Under the pieces are notes generated by a model, which was not told where the DNA came from, did no database searches, and worked only from the letters and a program-made list of their open reading frames with translations. Below are positions 1 through 7,274 of a stretch of DNA of 64,000 nt, one piece after another (within the stretch, counting starts at the first letter, position 1; each line of letters starts with the position of its first letter). This stretch comes from Alphaproteobacteria bacterium (GTDB taxonomy: Bacteria > Myxococcota_A > UBA796 > UBA2385), in the NCBI GenBank assembly GCA_020632755.1, contig JACKEY010000006.1, positions 124,001 to 188,000 of the forward strand, in the 5' to 3' direction. Position numbers and translations under genes: made by a program.

Positions 1-14
1 GGGCGTCGAAGGAA

Positions 15-932
15 ATGAGCGCGCATGATGCCCTGTTCTCGTTCCATCAGGACTACGTAGCCTTGGGAACGTCCGACATGGACCGGCTCCGCCGCCTCCG
101 AGACCTGAACCGTGAGCGGTTGCGCCAGGGCCTTAGGAGTCTTGGATACCCAGCCTTCGTCGCGACGCGCGGTCAGGGTGGGTACTCGATGTCCACGCTC
201 ACGCAGCGCGACGATGGCGAACAGGACATCGACGTCGCGCTGGTATTCAACGCGGCGGACATACCGGGGCGACCTGCTGACGCGCGAGCGAGGGTGCACG
301 AGGCGGTGCTCGCCGCCGCTCCAGAAGGCTTCCGGCGGGCACCGGAGCGTCGGACGAATGCTGTCACGGTCTGGTACTCCGGCGGGTTCCACATCGACTT
401 CGCCGTCTACCGAATCTCTGACCGGAAGATGGAGCACGCCGGTGCATCGTGGGAACCAGCCAATCCCGCTGCGTCGGTCGACTGGTTCGTCCGGGAGAAC
501 CGCCGGCTCAGCCCGAGGTGGCAACCGAACGCCCTCGTCGCGGACGGGCAGCTCCGCCGGATCGTGCGGTTCATGAAATACCTGCGCCACGGCGACCAGA
601 ACATCTACCCTGGCGGCTACGTCATCACGGCGCTCGCCTGCCGGAACTACGTGCCGAGCGCCAACGGCGATGACATCGCCCTGGCGAGGACGCTAGCGCG
701 TGCGACACAAGAGATCGCTCGGGGCAGCGACGTTCCAGATCCGGTGGTCCGTGGACGCAGCTTGGTCGCGCGGCAGAAGGACGTCGATCGCCTGCTGCGG
801 TACGGGGGCCTGTTGTCACAGGTCCTCGAGCCTCTGAGACCGCTCTATGGCGGCCGGGGGCGCCGGATCGACGCCGTCGGCGCCTGGGAACGAGCCATCG
901 GCTGCGAACTACACCGTCCGCGGGCAACCTGA
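15..932 (+). CDS. CD-NTase family nucleotide cyclase (CBASS-type, DncV/cGAS-like)
   Basis: A 305-aa nucleotidyltransferase of the cGAS/DncV-like fold. Family members make cyclic di- or trinucleotide alarms from NTPs in CBASS anti-phage defence. Visible are the activation-loop GG-Y-S segment (about G55-S58), the paired metal-binding acidic residues in EQDIDVAL (D71, D73) and the third carboxylate in FHIDFAVY (D128). A helical C-terminal half ends in DAVGAWERAIGCEL, similar to the usual end of the family. A length of 305 aa is short but acceptable. The ATG has a GGAA just upstream. No effector, E1/E2 ligase or Cap regulator follows; downstream is a gene-poor repeat region, so partner genes could only lie upstream of the window. 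The nucleotide product cannot be predicted from the sequence. Confidence 0.85.
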   Translation: MSAHDALFSFHQDYVALGTSDMDRLRRLRDLNRERLRQGLRSLGYPAFVATRGQGGYSMSTLTQRDDGEQDIDVALVFNAADIPGRPADARARVHEAVLAAAPEGFRRAPERRTNAVTVWYSGGFHIDFAVYRISDRKMEHAGASWEPANPAASVDWFVRENRRLSPRWQPNALVADGQLRRIVRFMKYLRHGDQNIYPGGYVITALACRNYVPSANGDDIALARTLARATQEIARGSDVPDPVVRGRSLVARQKDVDRLLRYGGLLSQVLEPLRPLYGGRGRRIDAVGAWERAIGCELHRPRAT

Positions 933-982
933 GATCGATGCAGCCTGGGACCGACGCCTGCACCCGCGCGTCGCTGGGACAT

Positions 983-1200
983 TCAGCAGCCTCCTCGCTT
1001 GTCCTTGGGGGAGGGAGGCATGTCCTCGGTAGGTGCCCTCAACGCTGCCGACACCGTCTCCCGGCTCACCCCCGCCGCCCGCGCCAGCTCGGCACCGCTC
1101 CGGTACCGCCCCTCGGCCAGCCACCGCGCCCACACCTCGGCCCGGTCCTCCCGCGCTACCTCCGGCGCCGGTTCGACCTCCCGGATCTCCCGGCATGTCC
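983..1200 (-). pseudogene. Remnant of a helix-turn-helix protein (C-terminal fragment)
   Basis: On the minus strand this stretch reads as a plausible C-terminus: RAEVWARWLAEGRYRSGAE, then an HTH-like ELARAAGVSRETVSAALR, then a short tail and stop. Upstream of about 1200 the frame runs into low-complexity and repeat sequence without protein character, so the N-terminal part is missing. The HTH resembles the C-terminal HTH of the transposase at 60049-60921 (ASELAAALGISRGFVWRLRR) only in general layout. I read it as a decayed gene in the accessory stretch behind the cyclase. It could also be a small intact HTH protein starting at an unseen alternative codon. The upstream boundary is approximate. 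Confidence 0.35.
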
Positions 1201-1272
1201 GCACCCGCAAGACCCGCTGGAATGTTCTGCCCCCGGTCCCCCCGAGTCCACCATTCCCAACTCCCTTGCCCT

Positions 1273-1320
1273 GCCACCATTGGACCGGCGATGCACCGAC
1301 CGCTCGAACCCGCGAGCTCG
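1273..1320. repeat. Interspersed structured repeat, copy 1
   Basis: Starts with GCCACCATTGGACCGGCG, then six variable bases, then CGCTCGAACCCGCGAGCTCG. The same 48-nt arrangement recurs at 1501-1548. The second block extends into a hairpin (CCGCTCGA pairs with TCGAGCGG). No protein function is apparent. Confidence 0.7.
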
Positions 1321-1324
1321 AGCG

Positions 1325-1461
1325 GTGGGAGTCGAACGGGCAGAGGCGGCGCGAGCGCTGCGAGCGCACATCGCGACCGAAGGGAGCGATGTAGCCGACT
1401 GCCCCGGCCCGCAGGAGCGCGACCGCCCCAAGCGGTCGTGCGACGGAGGGTCGACTCCCAC
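1325..1461. repeat. Inverted-repeat segment between the two 48-nt copies
   Basis: GTGGGAGTCGA at 1325-1335 is an exact reverse complement of TCGACTCCCAC at 1451-1461. Inside lie smaller perfect hairpins: ACATCGC (1368-1374) with GCGATGT (1386-1392), and CGACCGC (1420-1426) with GCGGTCG (1432-1438, five-base loop). The segment could fold as one branched structure. It has no recognisable coding content. Confidence 0.6.
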
Positions 1462-1500
1462 GGCGGGAGTACGCCCTTCCCGTGGCGACGCTCGTCCCGC

Positions 1501-1548
1501 GCCACCATTGGACCGGCGGTGCTTCCCCCGCTCGCACCCGCGAGCTCG
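1501..1548. repeat. Interspersed structured repeat, copy 2
   Basis: Second copy of the 48-nt element: GCCACCATTGGACCGGCG is identical to copy 1, and the second block differs at one position (CGCTCGCACCCGCGAGCTCG). It lies 228 bp from copy 1 and ends just downstream of the MarR gene stop. The rest of 933-1561 holds only the HTH remnant and these repeats. Confidence 0.7.
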
Positions 1549-1561
1549 GCGCGCTTCGCCA

Positions 1562-1996
1562 TCACACCGCCCCCAGCCCCTCCCGCACCGCCGCCAGCAC
1601 CTCGCTGGCCGCCGCGATCCGCTGGACCTCGGGCAGACCCGACAGCTCGGCCAGCACCTGGGCCTCGCGGGCCTTCAGCTCGGCGACCTGCGCCCGGCCG
1701 CGCGCGGTCGCTCGCCAGAGCCACGACCGCTTGTGGGCAGGGTTGGGCAAGCGCTCGACCAGCAGCTCGGCGGCCAGGGCATCGAGCTGGGTCTGGACGG
1801 CCTGGCGGCTGATGTGGCGGGCCGCAGCGAGGGCCGGGGCGGTGCGCGTGTCTTCGGTGAGCTCGATGAGGATCGAGCGCCGGGCGGCGCTCTCAGGGCC
1901 GCCGTGGACCCGGTCCGATGCCGCACGCAGCGTGCGGAACAGCATCCGGGTCTCCCAGATGAGCGCGTCGAGTGCCTGCGCCTGGGTCAGAGCCAC
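1562..1996 (-). CDS. MarR-family transcriptional regulator
   Basis: A 144-aa winged-helix regulator. A helical N-terminus (LTQAQALDALIWETRMLFR) is followed by the recognition region (APALAAARHISRQAVQTQLD), a wing with AHKRSWLWRATARG, and a C-terminal dimerisation helix. Size and layout fit MarR/PadR-type regulators. The GTG start overlaps the stop of the upstream membrane methyltransferase (GTGGCTCTGA), so the two are translationally coupled. The palindrome at 2498-2516 just ahead of that first gene is the likely binding site, which would make this an autoregulated pair. The ligand is unknown. Confidence 0.75.
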   Translation of the reverse strand: MALTQAQALDALIWETRMLFRTLRAASDRVHGGPESAARRSILIELTEDTRTAPALAAARHISRQAVQTQLDALAAELLVERLPNPAHKRSWLWRATARGRAQVAELKAREAQVLAELSGLPEVQRIAAASEVLAAVREGLGAV

Positions 1997-2475
1997 CGCG
2001 GCACCCGGTGGGCATAGCGGCACCACTGCTCGCCGAAGCTCGCCGCCAGCTGTTCTTCCTCGAAGGGAACGAACCAGCGCCGCACGATGCCCAGGAAGAC
2101 CACCGGTGCCAGCAGGGCGGCGGGGCTGCCCAGGGCCAGGCCGGCTCCCGCCAGGACCAACGCGATGCCCAGGTACATGGGGTTCCGGGACCAGCCATAC
2201 CAGCCGTCGATGAGCAGCCGGTCCCCCGTGCCCGTCGGCGGGAGGGGCAGCCCGATCCGCTGGAACCGGCGCTTGCTGCCGACGGCCATGGCCAGTCCGA
2301 GCCCGACCGACAGGGCCGCAGCGACCGGCAGCCGCAGCAGGACGGGCATGCCCGGGAGCAGGTGGAGGAGGGCCCCCAGCAGGAGCAGGGCCCACGCGGT
2401 GCGGGGTGGCATCCAGCCGAGGGGCGCGGTGTGAGGGGAGGGAAGCACGAAGGACTCCACGCGGGACTGCTTCAT
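1987..2475 (-). CDS. Isoprenylcysteine carboxyl methyltransferase (ICMT)/PEMT-like membrane methyltransferase
   Basis: A 162-aa integral membrane protein. Several hydrophobic segments lie around residues 25-60 and 95-130. The C-terminal signature GWYGWSRNPMYLG followed by RRWFVPFEEEQLAASFGEQW is typical of the ICMT/phospholipid N-methyltransferase superfamily, where the RNPMY and EE-E/F-G regions bind SAM. Bacterial members methylate small lipids or other hydrophobic substrates; the substrate here is unknown. The ATG giving MKQSRVESF was chosen because it follows the operator by about 22 bp; an upstream in-frame ATG would put the operator inside the gene. First gene of the pair with the MarR regulator. 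Confidence 0.75.
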   Translation of the reverse strand: MKQSRVESFVLPSPHTAPLGWMPPRTAWALLLLGALLHLLPGMPVLLRLPVAAALSVGLGLAMAVGSKRRFQRIGLPLPPTGTGDRLLIDGWYGWSRNPMYLGIALVLAGAGLALGSPAALLAPVVFLGIVRRWFVPFEEEQLAASFGEQWCRYAHRVPRWL

Positions 2476-2497
2476 CGTCCCGCCGTATGGGTACCAC

Positions 2498-2516
2498 ATG
2501 ACAAGGAGGTTGTCAT
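2498..2516 (-). promoter_or_regulatory. Palindromic operator, probably for the adjacent MarR regulator
   Basis: Perfect inverted repeat ATGACAA-N5-TTGTCAT, centred about 30 bp upstream of the methyltransferase start. Arm length and spacing are typical of MarR-family operators. Assignment to the regulator encoded at 1562-1996 is inference from location. Confidence 0.6.
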
Positions 2517-2586
2517 TTGTGCTTCGACGCATGGCCTGGGCCAGCACGCGAGCCGCGGCGCCGACGGTCCGCGGCCAGCCGCGGGC

Positions 2587-3153
2587 TCAGCCCGGACCGC
2601 TCTCTGGGGGGTAGCGCCGCCGCAGCTGGCTGCGCTCGGCGGGCAGCAGGGGCAGCACCCCCGCGGTGTCGGCGGAGAACCGCGCGCTGCCGCAGCGCGC
2701 CGGGCGGCCGCACATCAGGCTGGCCGGATCCCGGTTGTGGTCGAGCCCCAGGGCGTGGCCGAGCTCGTGGGCGATGACGTTGCGCTGTCCGGCCGGCGAC
2801 ATTGGCGGATCGTGTGCGGCAGGGCTCTTGATGGCGATCAGCACGCGATCCCCCCGTCCGGCGGTGCGGGAGAAGAACTCTCCGTCGGACAGCACCACCA
2901 CGATGTCGCCGGGCAGGTCGGCCAGGGAGCGCGGTGCCAGGGGCCACCACACGGGGGCCAGGTGCGCGATGTCCTCGACCGGCACGCTGGCGGTCAGGAC
3001 GGTGGCCGGCGGCAGCCGCAGCCCGCTGCCGGCCTGGGTGAGCTGCTCGTTCCAGAACGCCGGGGCTCCATCGACGAGTCGCTCCCCGACAGCACCCCCC
3101 GCCCGACCCCGCACTCCCCCGCGGCGCCACTCGAACCGACATCCCCCCCGCAA
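2587..3153 (-). CDS. Matrixin-like zinc metalloprotease (metzincin)
   Basis: A 188-aa protein with the extended zinc site HELGHALGLDHN (HExxHxxGxxH) in its C-terminal half, followed by DPASLMCG, where the Met is in the position of the metzincin Met-turn. The region before it (APAFWNEQLTQAGSGLRL) matches the start of small secreted bacterial matrixins. No clear signal peptide is seen with the start used here, a TTG at 3153-3151; in-frame GTG codons further in are alternatives. The gene diverges from 3191, so start regions overlap. Family members cut extracellular proteins; the substrate is unknown. Confidence 0.7.
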   Translation of the reverse strand: MRGGCRFEWRRGGVRGRAGGAVGERLVDGAPAFWNEQLTQAGSGLRLPPATVLTASVPVEDIAHLAPVWWPLAPRSLADLPGDIVVVLSDGEFFSRTAGRGDRVLIAIKSPAAHDPPMSPAGQRNVIAHELGHALGLDHNRDPASLMCGRPARCGSARFSADTAGVLPLLPAERSQLRRRYPPESGPG

Positions 3154-3159
3154 TAGGCT
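3154..3159 (+). promoter_or_regulatory. Predicted -10 element (TAGGCT) of the 3191 gene
   Basis: TAGGCT is followed by a pyrimidine-rich leader (TCCCCTCCCTCCCC) up to the ATG at 3191. The same TANGCT hexamer recurs before several other starts in the window. No convincing -35 is visible. Confidence 0.4.
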
Positions 3160-3190
3160 CCGAAGGTCCCCTCCCTCCCCGGCGCCCCCG

Positions 3191-3697
3191 ATGTCCTTCC
3201 CCCGCATCCTCCTCCCCCCGAAGTCCGACGCCTTCCTGATGGACCTGCTCGCCTTCCCCATGCGGGACACGGCGGACCGGGACGCGCGGCTGCTCCAGCT
3301 CACGGCGTCGACCCTGCCGACGCCGACGGCCCCGACCCAGGAGTGGGCGCTGCGGGTGCGCGACTGGCTGTTCGGACCGACCGTGGAGCTGACGCTCGCC
3401 TGCCCGGAGTGCAACGAAGAGGCGGATCTGAGCTTCGAGTCGGACGACGTCTGGCCGGTCGTGGCCGAGCTGGGCGACGACGAGCTGCTGGAGCTCGGGC
3501 TGACCTGCCCCGACTGCGCGGCCGAGCACCAGCCGCCCGTCGACTTCGCGACTGTGCTGTGGGACGAGCTGCGCGCCTGGGAGGCGGATCGGTTCCGCGA
3601 GGTGCACCTCCTGGCCACGGCCTACGGCTGGACCCAGGCCGACGTGCTGGGCCTCTCGCAGCGGCAGCGCGACGCCTACCTGGCGCTCCTCGGCTGA
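3191..3697 (+). CDS. T4-type baseplate-like protein with zinc-ribbon cysteines
   Basis: A 168-aa protein. A helical N-terminus (PRILLPPKSDAFLMDLLAF) is followed by LRVRDWLFGPTVELTLACPECNEE, where CPEC and a later CPDC form two CxxC knuckles of a probable zinc ribbon. The C-terminus (REVHLLATAYGWTQADVLGL then RQRDAYLALL) matches the conserved end of the T4 baseplate-like family found in phage tails and contractile injection systems. No tail, sheath or spike gene is nearby, so a role in such a machine is uncertain. The next gene starts five bases later on the same strand. Family assignment is from remembered motif pattern, not a search. Confidence 0.5.
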   Translation: MSFPRILLPPKSDAFLMDLLAFPMRDTADRDARLLQLTASTLPTPTAPTQEWALRVRDWLFGPTVELTLACPECNEEADLSFESDDVWPVVAELGDDELLELGLTCPDCAAEHQPPVDFATVLWDELRAWEADRFREVHLLATAYGWTQADVLGLSQRQRDAYLALLG

Positions 3698-3701
3698 GCC
3701 C

Positions 3702-4154
3702 GTGCGCATCGAGCTCCGCCCCTGCACGCCGACCCACCACGAGCTGACCGTGGTGCGCGACGACGGCAGCCACGAGACGGTCCGCCTGGAGACGCGCAGC
3801 TTCCTGCTGCACGACCTGGTGCACCTCGCCGTCGAGGCCGAGGCCGGCCTGGCGCACGGCGTGTGGGGCACGGTGGCCGACGGGGCCTCACTCACCGCGC
3901 TGCGTGCCGAGCCCGACGACCCGGCCGCGCGCGAGCTGTGGCTGTCGGAGCGGCTCACGGGGCCGATGCAGTCGGTGTGGAATGGCCGGCTCGACGCGGA
4001 GCGCTACCTGGAGCGGGTGCGCGGCGCGACGCCCGCTGTGGACGAGGGCTTCGTGGATCGCGTGCGGACCCGCCTGCGCGCGCTGACCGGCCACTGGCGC
4101 AGCACTCGGCACGGGATGGTGATGGTGGTGGAGTGGCCGCTCACGGCCGGGTGA
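3702..4154 (+). CDS. Conserved hypothetical protein, operon partner of the baseplate-like gene
   Basis: A 150-aa soluble protein with no signal peptide or membrane segment. It starts at GTG (MRIELRPCTPTHHELTVVRD) four bases after the stop of the zinc-ribbon protein. Visible features are a beta-rich N-terminus, the segment RSFLLHDLVHLAVEAEAGL, and a basic helix near the C-terminus (VDRVRTRLRALTGHW). I recall similar stand-alone hypotheticals in proteobacteria but cannot name a function. The tight spacing implies cotranscription with 3191-3697. Confidence 0.65.
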   Translation: MRIELRPCTPTHHELTVVRDDGSHETVRLETRSFLLHDLVHLAVEAEAGLAHGVWGTVADGASLTALRAEPDDPAARELWLSERLTGPMQSVWNGRLDAERYLERVRGATPAVDEGFVDRVRTRLRALTGHWRSTRHGMVMVVEWPLTAG

Positions 4155-4179
4155 GTCGCGGTCTTTCGGTGGCGGTTCC

Positions 4180-4207
4180 GTATCGAGGTGATACAGGCTG
4201 GTAATAC
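4180..4207 (+). promoter_or_regulatory. Candidate NikR operator (28 bp)
   Basis: Begins GTATCG and ends TAATAC with 16 bases between, the same overall length and outer GTAT/ATAC bases as the enterobacterial NikR site (GTATGA-N16-TCATAC). Additional related half-sites sit inside or next to it: GATAC at 4190-4194 and GTATCAC at 4221-4227. It lies 21 bp before the nikR start, as expected for autoregulation. Confidence 0.6.
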
Positions 4208-4228
4208 TCAGATCACAGGGGTATCACT

Positions 4229-4633
4229 GTGGCCGACTACGAACGCATCAGCATCACCATCGAACCCGAGCTGCTCCAGGCCCTGGACGCCCACATCGTC
4301 GCAGCGGGCCACGGCAACCGCTCGGAGGCGCTGCGCGACCTGATCCGTGCCCGCCTCGTCGCGGACAGCCCACCGGACGCGATGGTCGCCGGCAGCCTGA
4401 CCGTGGTCTTCGACCACAACCAGCGTGCCCTGACGGATCGCCTGACGGAGACCGCGCACGACCATGGCCACATCGTGCTGTCCACGATGCACGTCCACCT
4501 CGACCACGACACCTGCATGGAGCTGTCGGCCCTCAAGGGGCGCCGCGCGATGCTCGAGCACTACGCCAGCCACGTCTTGGGCATGAAGGGCGTGCTGCAC
4601 GGTCAGCTCGTCATCACGCGCCGGCCGGCCTGA
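4229..4633 (+). CDS. nikR: Nickel-responsive regulator NikR
   Basis: A 134-aa regulator. An N-terminal ribbon-helix-helix (RISITIEPELLQALDAHI, then GNRSEALRDLIRARL) is followed by an ACT-like metal-binding domain. Likely nickel ligands of the family are visible: the His in FDHNQR, the pair in MHVHLDHDTCMEL, and the Cys of that segment. Length equals that of known NikR proteins. The GTG start lies behind the candidate operator at 4180-4207. The next gene, a TonB-dependent receptor, starts five bases after the stop. NikR represses nickel uptake genes when nickel is sufficient, so the downstream genes are its probable targets. Confidence 0.9.
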   Translation: MADYERISITIEPELLQALDAHIVAAGHGNRSEALRDLIRARLVADSPPDAMVAGSLTVVFDHNQRALTDRLTETAHDHGHIVLSTMHVHLDHDTCMELSALKGRRAMLEHYASHVLGMKGVLHGQLVITRRPA

Positions 4634-4638
4634 GCGCC

Positions 4639-6597
4639 TTGTTCGTGCTCTGGCTGGTCGGGACCTGTGTGTCCCTCGCCGCGGCCGCGCCCGACGAAGG
4701 CGAGGACGAGGTGGTGATCGAAGAGGAGGCGCCGGCCGACTCGGCCAGCAGCCGCACCCTGGATCGTGCAGAGGTCGAGACCCTGCCCGCCCGCTCCGCG
4801 GATGACCTGCTGGCGGCCATGCCCGGGCTGCACCGGTCGGCCCACGGCGGCCAGGGCAAGGCCTACCAGTACTTCCTGCGAGGCTTCGACGCGGTGCACG
4901 GCGGCGACCTGGCGGTGGATCTGGAGGGTGTGCCGCTCAACGAGGTCAGCAACGTGCACGCCCACGGCTACCTGGACCTGCACTTCGTGCCCACCGCGCT
5001 GGTCTCGGGACTGACCCTGCAGCCGGGGCCCTTCGCGCCCGCCGTCGGCGACTTCGCCATCGCAGGCTCGGCGTCCTATCGGCTGGGCCTGACCGAGCCC
5101 GGGCTGCTCGTGGAAGCGGGTGCCGGCACCGATCGCAGCGTGGACGCGGCGACGAGCTGGCGGCCCGGAACGGGGGACGACGGAGACTTCGTGGCGCTGG
5201 AGGGCAGCGTCGGCCGGGGGGTCGGCGAGGCGCGGGACTGGGGCGTGCTCCGCGGGGGCGTAGGGCAGGAGGTCGCACTCGGCGGCGCCAGGGCCCGTGC
5301 CTGGGTGCTGGCCGGGGCGGGGCGCTTCTCGTCCCCGGGAGTGCTCCGCGAGGACGACCTGCAGGCCGGGCGCGTCGGCTTCTACGACGCCTACCCGGGG
5401 TCCGGCGGCGGGCGGTCCCTGCGGGTGCTCGGTGCGCTGCAGGCCTGGGGTGGTGATGCCGAGCGGTCGTGGCGGGCCACCCTGTGGGGCGGGCGGCGGA
5501 CACTGGTGCTGACGCAGAACTTCACGGGCTGGTATGTCGACGAGGCGCACGGCGACGGCACGAGCCAGCAACACCGGGCGTGGTCGACGGGCGTCTCGCT
5601 GCGAGGATTCGCCCGCCTGGGACGGCGGGCGGCGTGGTCCGGCGGGGTGGACAGCCGGCTCGACGATCTCGACCACCAAGAGGTCTCCGTCGAGGTCGAC
5701 GGTACAGCGTGGGCCGAGCGGTCCACCTTGTCGGCGCGACAGGGGGCGGTGGGAGGCTGGACGGCGCTGGCCCTGACCCCCGCGCGCTGGTTGCGCCTCG
5801 CGCCCGCGCTGCGCGGAGATGCCTTCGTCGTGGCCCGGGACGACGAGGCGCTGGCCTGGGCCCCGGTGCTGGCGCCCCGGGTGACGATGGCCTTCTTCGA
5901 GCAGGGGCCGGTCGCCGTCCTGGGCTCGGCGGGGCGGGGCTACCGGTCCCCCGATGTGCGGGGCGCTGGCAGTGGCGGACGCGCACCGGTCGCCACCGCC
6001 GACAGCGCCGAGCTCGGCCTGCGCACGGGATCGGAGCGCACGCTGCGCTTCCGCCTGGCCGCCTTCGGCAGCCGGGTCAGCGACGAGATCGTCTTCGACC
6101 ACGTTGCGGCCCGCTACCTGGCGACCGGCGCCACCCGCCGGGTTGGACTGGATGCCGGTGTCGTGTGCTCGCTGGTCGACTCGCTGGAGCTGTGGAGCGA
6201 CCTGACCCTGTCCGACGGCCGGTACGCCGCGACCGGCGAGCCCATCCCCTACGCGCCGCGCCTGCTCGCCGTGGCCGGGCTGCGGGCGCTGCGGATCCCC
6301 GTCGGCCGGAACACGCTGGCCGGCGGCTTGCGCGGCTGGCTGCTGGGACCCCGGCCCCTTCCCGACGGCTCGACCTCCCGCGTGACCGGCGCCGCCGACC
6401 TGACGGCCACGCTCGATCGCGGCCCGTGGGGCGTGGGCCTCTCGATCGACAACCTCCTCGGCCTGCACTGGCGGGACGGCGAGTTCGTCTACCCCTCTCA
6501 CTGGGACCCCGACGCCGCCCGTTCCGAGCTGTCGGTCCGCCACATCACCGCTGGCAGCCCGCCCGCTGCCCACCTCTCCCTGCACCGGAGGCTCTGA
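4639..6597 (+). CDS. TonB-dependent outer-membrane receptor, probably for nickel
   Basis: A 652-aa outer-membrane receptor. A short signal sequence (FVLWLVGTCVSLAAAAP) is followed by a plug domain (RAEVETLPARSADDLLAAMP, then FLRGFDAVHGGDLAVD and GVPLNEVSNVHAHGY) and a beta-barrel with repeated aromatic strands. The C-terminus (HITAGSPPAAHLSLHRRL) is a barrel-type final strand. A TTG start five bases after nikR fits cotranscription. Placement behind nikR suggests uptake of nickel or a nickel chelate, as for NikR-controlled receptors in Helicobacter. No ExbBD/TonB or inner-membrane permease is in the window. The histidine-containing plug segment VHAHGYLDLH could contact metal (inference). Confidence 0.85.
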   Translation: MFVLWLVGTCVSLAAAAPDEGEDEVVIEEEAPADSASSRTLDRAEVETLPARSADDLLAAMPGLHRSAHGGQGKAYQYFLRGFDAVHGGDLAVDLEGVPLNEVSNVHAHGYLDLHFVPTALVSGLTLQPGPFAPAVGDFAIAGSASYRLGLTEPGLLVEAGAGTDRSVDAATSWRPGTGDDGDFVALEGSVGRGVGEARDWGVLRGGVGQEVALGGARARAWVLAGAGRFSSPGVLREDDLQAGRVGFYDAYPGSGGGRSLRVLGALQAWGGDAERSWRATLWGGRRTLVLTQNFTGWYVDEAHGDGTSQQHRAWSTGVSLRGFARLGRRAAWSGGVDSRLDDLDHQEVSVEVDGTAWAERSTLSARQGAVGGWTALALTPARWLRLAPALRGDAFVVARDDEALAWAPVLAPRVTMAFFEQGPVAVLGSAGRGYRSPDVRGAGSGGRAPVATADSAELGLRTGSERTLRFRLAAFGSRVSDEIVFDHVAARYLATGATRRVGLDAGVVCSLVDSLELWSDLTLSDGRYAATGEPIPYAPRLLAVAGLRALRIPVGRNTLAGGLRGWLLGPRPLPDGSTSRVTGAADLTATLDRGPWGVGLSIDNLLGLHWRDGEFVYPSHWDPDAARSELSVRHITAGSPPAAHLSLHRRL

Positions 6598-7274
6598 TGC
6601 TCCTGCTCCTCCTCGCGACGGCCTGCGCCGACACACCCGCCCTGGTCGATGTGCCCGTGCGTCTCGGCGGCGCCTCGGATGAGATCCCACTCGACGGAGA
6701 CGTCTTGCTCGTCCTCGATCGCGCCGAGTGGACTCTCTCGGACCTGCGCCTCGAGGGGCCCCAGCAGACCGCCCGCCTGGCGCCGCCCGGGCCGGCGTGG
6801 TGGCTCGGTGTCGCCCGTGCCCACCCAGGGCACGAAGAAGCCGGAGCGGTCGAGGGCGAGCTCCTCGGCACCTGGACGGTGGACCTGCTCGATGGCGCCG
6901 TCGACCTGGGCGTGGCCAGCGTCTACGAGGGCGATCTGGCGACGGGCCGGATCACGCTGCCAGCTGCGCCCGGCGTGGTGGTCGAGGGCACCGCCCGGGT
7001 CGGGGGCACGTCCCGTCCCTTCGCCCTCTCGCTGGCGCCCGACATCGACGTGCACGGCATCGCCTGCGAGCTCAGCCTGAGCGCCGATGCGCCGCCCGAC
7101 GGCCTGCTGCTGTCGGTCGACCTCGCCCATGCCCTGTCCTTCGTCGACTGGTCCACCGGCGACGCCGACGGGGACGGCCTGCTCACCGAAGCCGACGGCG
7201 ACGTCGGCGCCACCGCCCGGTTCGGAGTGGTCAGCACTCCGACCTACACCCTGTCCCTGGAGGACTCGCCATGA
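6597..7274 (+). CDS. Exported protein of the NikR/TonB-receptor cluster
   Basis: A 225-aa exported protein. The N-terminus LLLLLATACADTPALVDVPV is hydrophobic and ends in ATAC, a plausible lipobox. The body is beta-rich. It contains WWLGVARAHPGHEEAGAVEG, with closely spaced histidines, and an Asp-rich loop (GDADGDGLLTEADGD) resembling a calcium-binding repeat. The ATG overlaps the receptor stop (TGATG), so it is translationally coupled to it. A periplasmic metal-binding partner of the receptor is likely from context; I do not recognise a named family with confidence, though MbnP-like receptor-associated proteins are comparable. Confidence 0.7.
   Translation: MLLLLLATACADTPALVDVPVRLGGASDEIPLDGDVLLVLDRAEWTLSDLRLEGPQQTARLAPPGPAWWLGVARAHPGHEEAGAVEGELLGTWTVDLLDGAVDLGVASVYEGDLATGRITLPAAPGVVVEGTARVGGTSRPFALSLAPDIDVHGIACELSLSADAPPDGLLLSVDLAHALSFVDWSTGDADGDGLLTEADGDVGATARFGVVSTPTYTLSLEDSP

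Noticed and set aside
1273..1345. A tRNA gene on the minus strand, because of GTTCGACTCCCAC.
   Set aside because: No acceptor, D or anticodon arm can be formed around it; the sequence belongs to the repeat pair.
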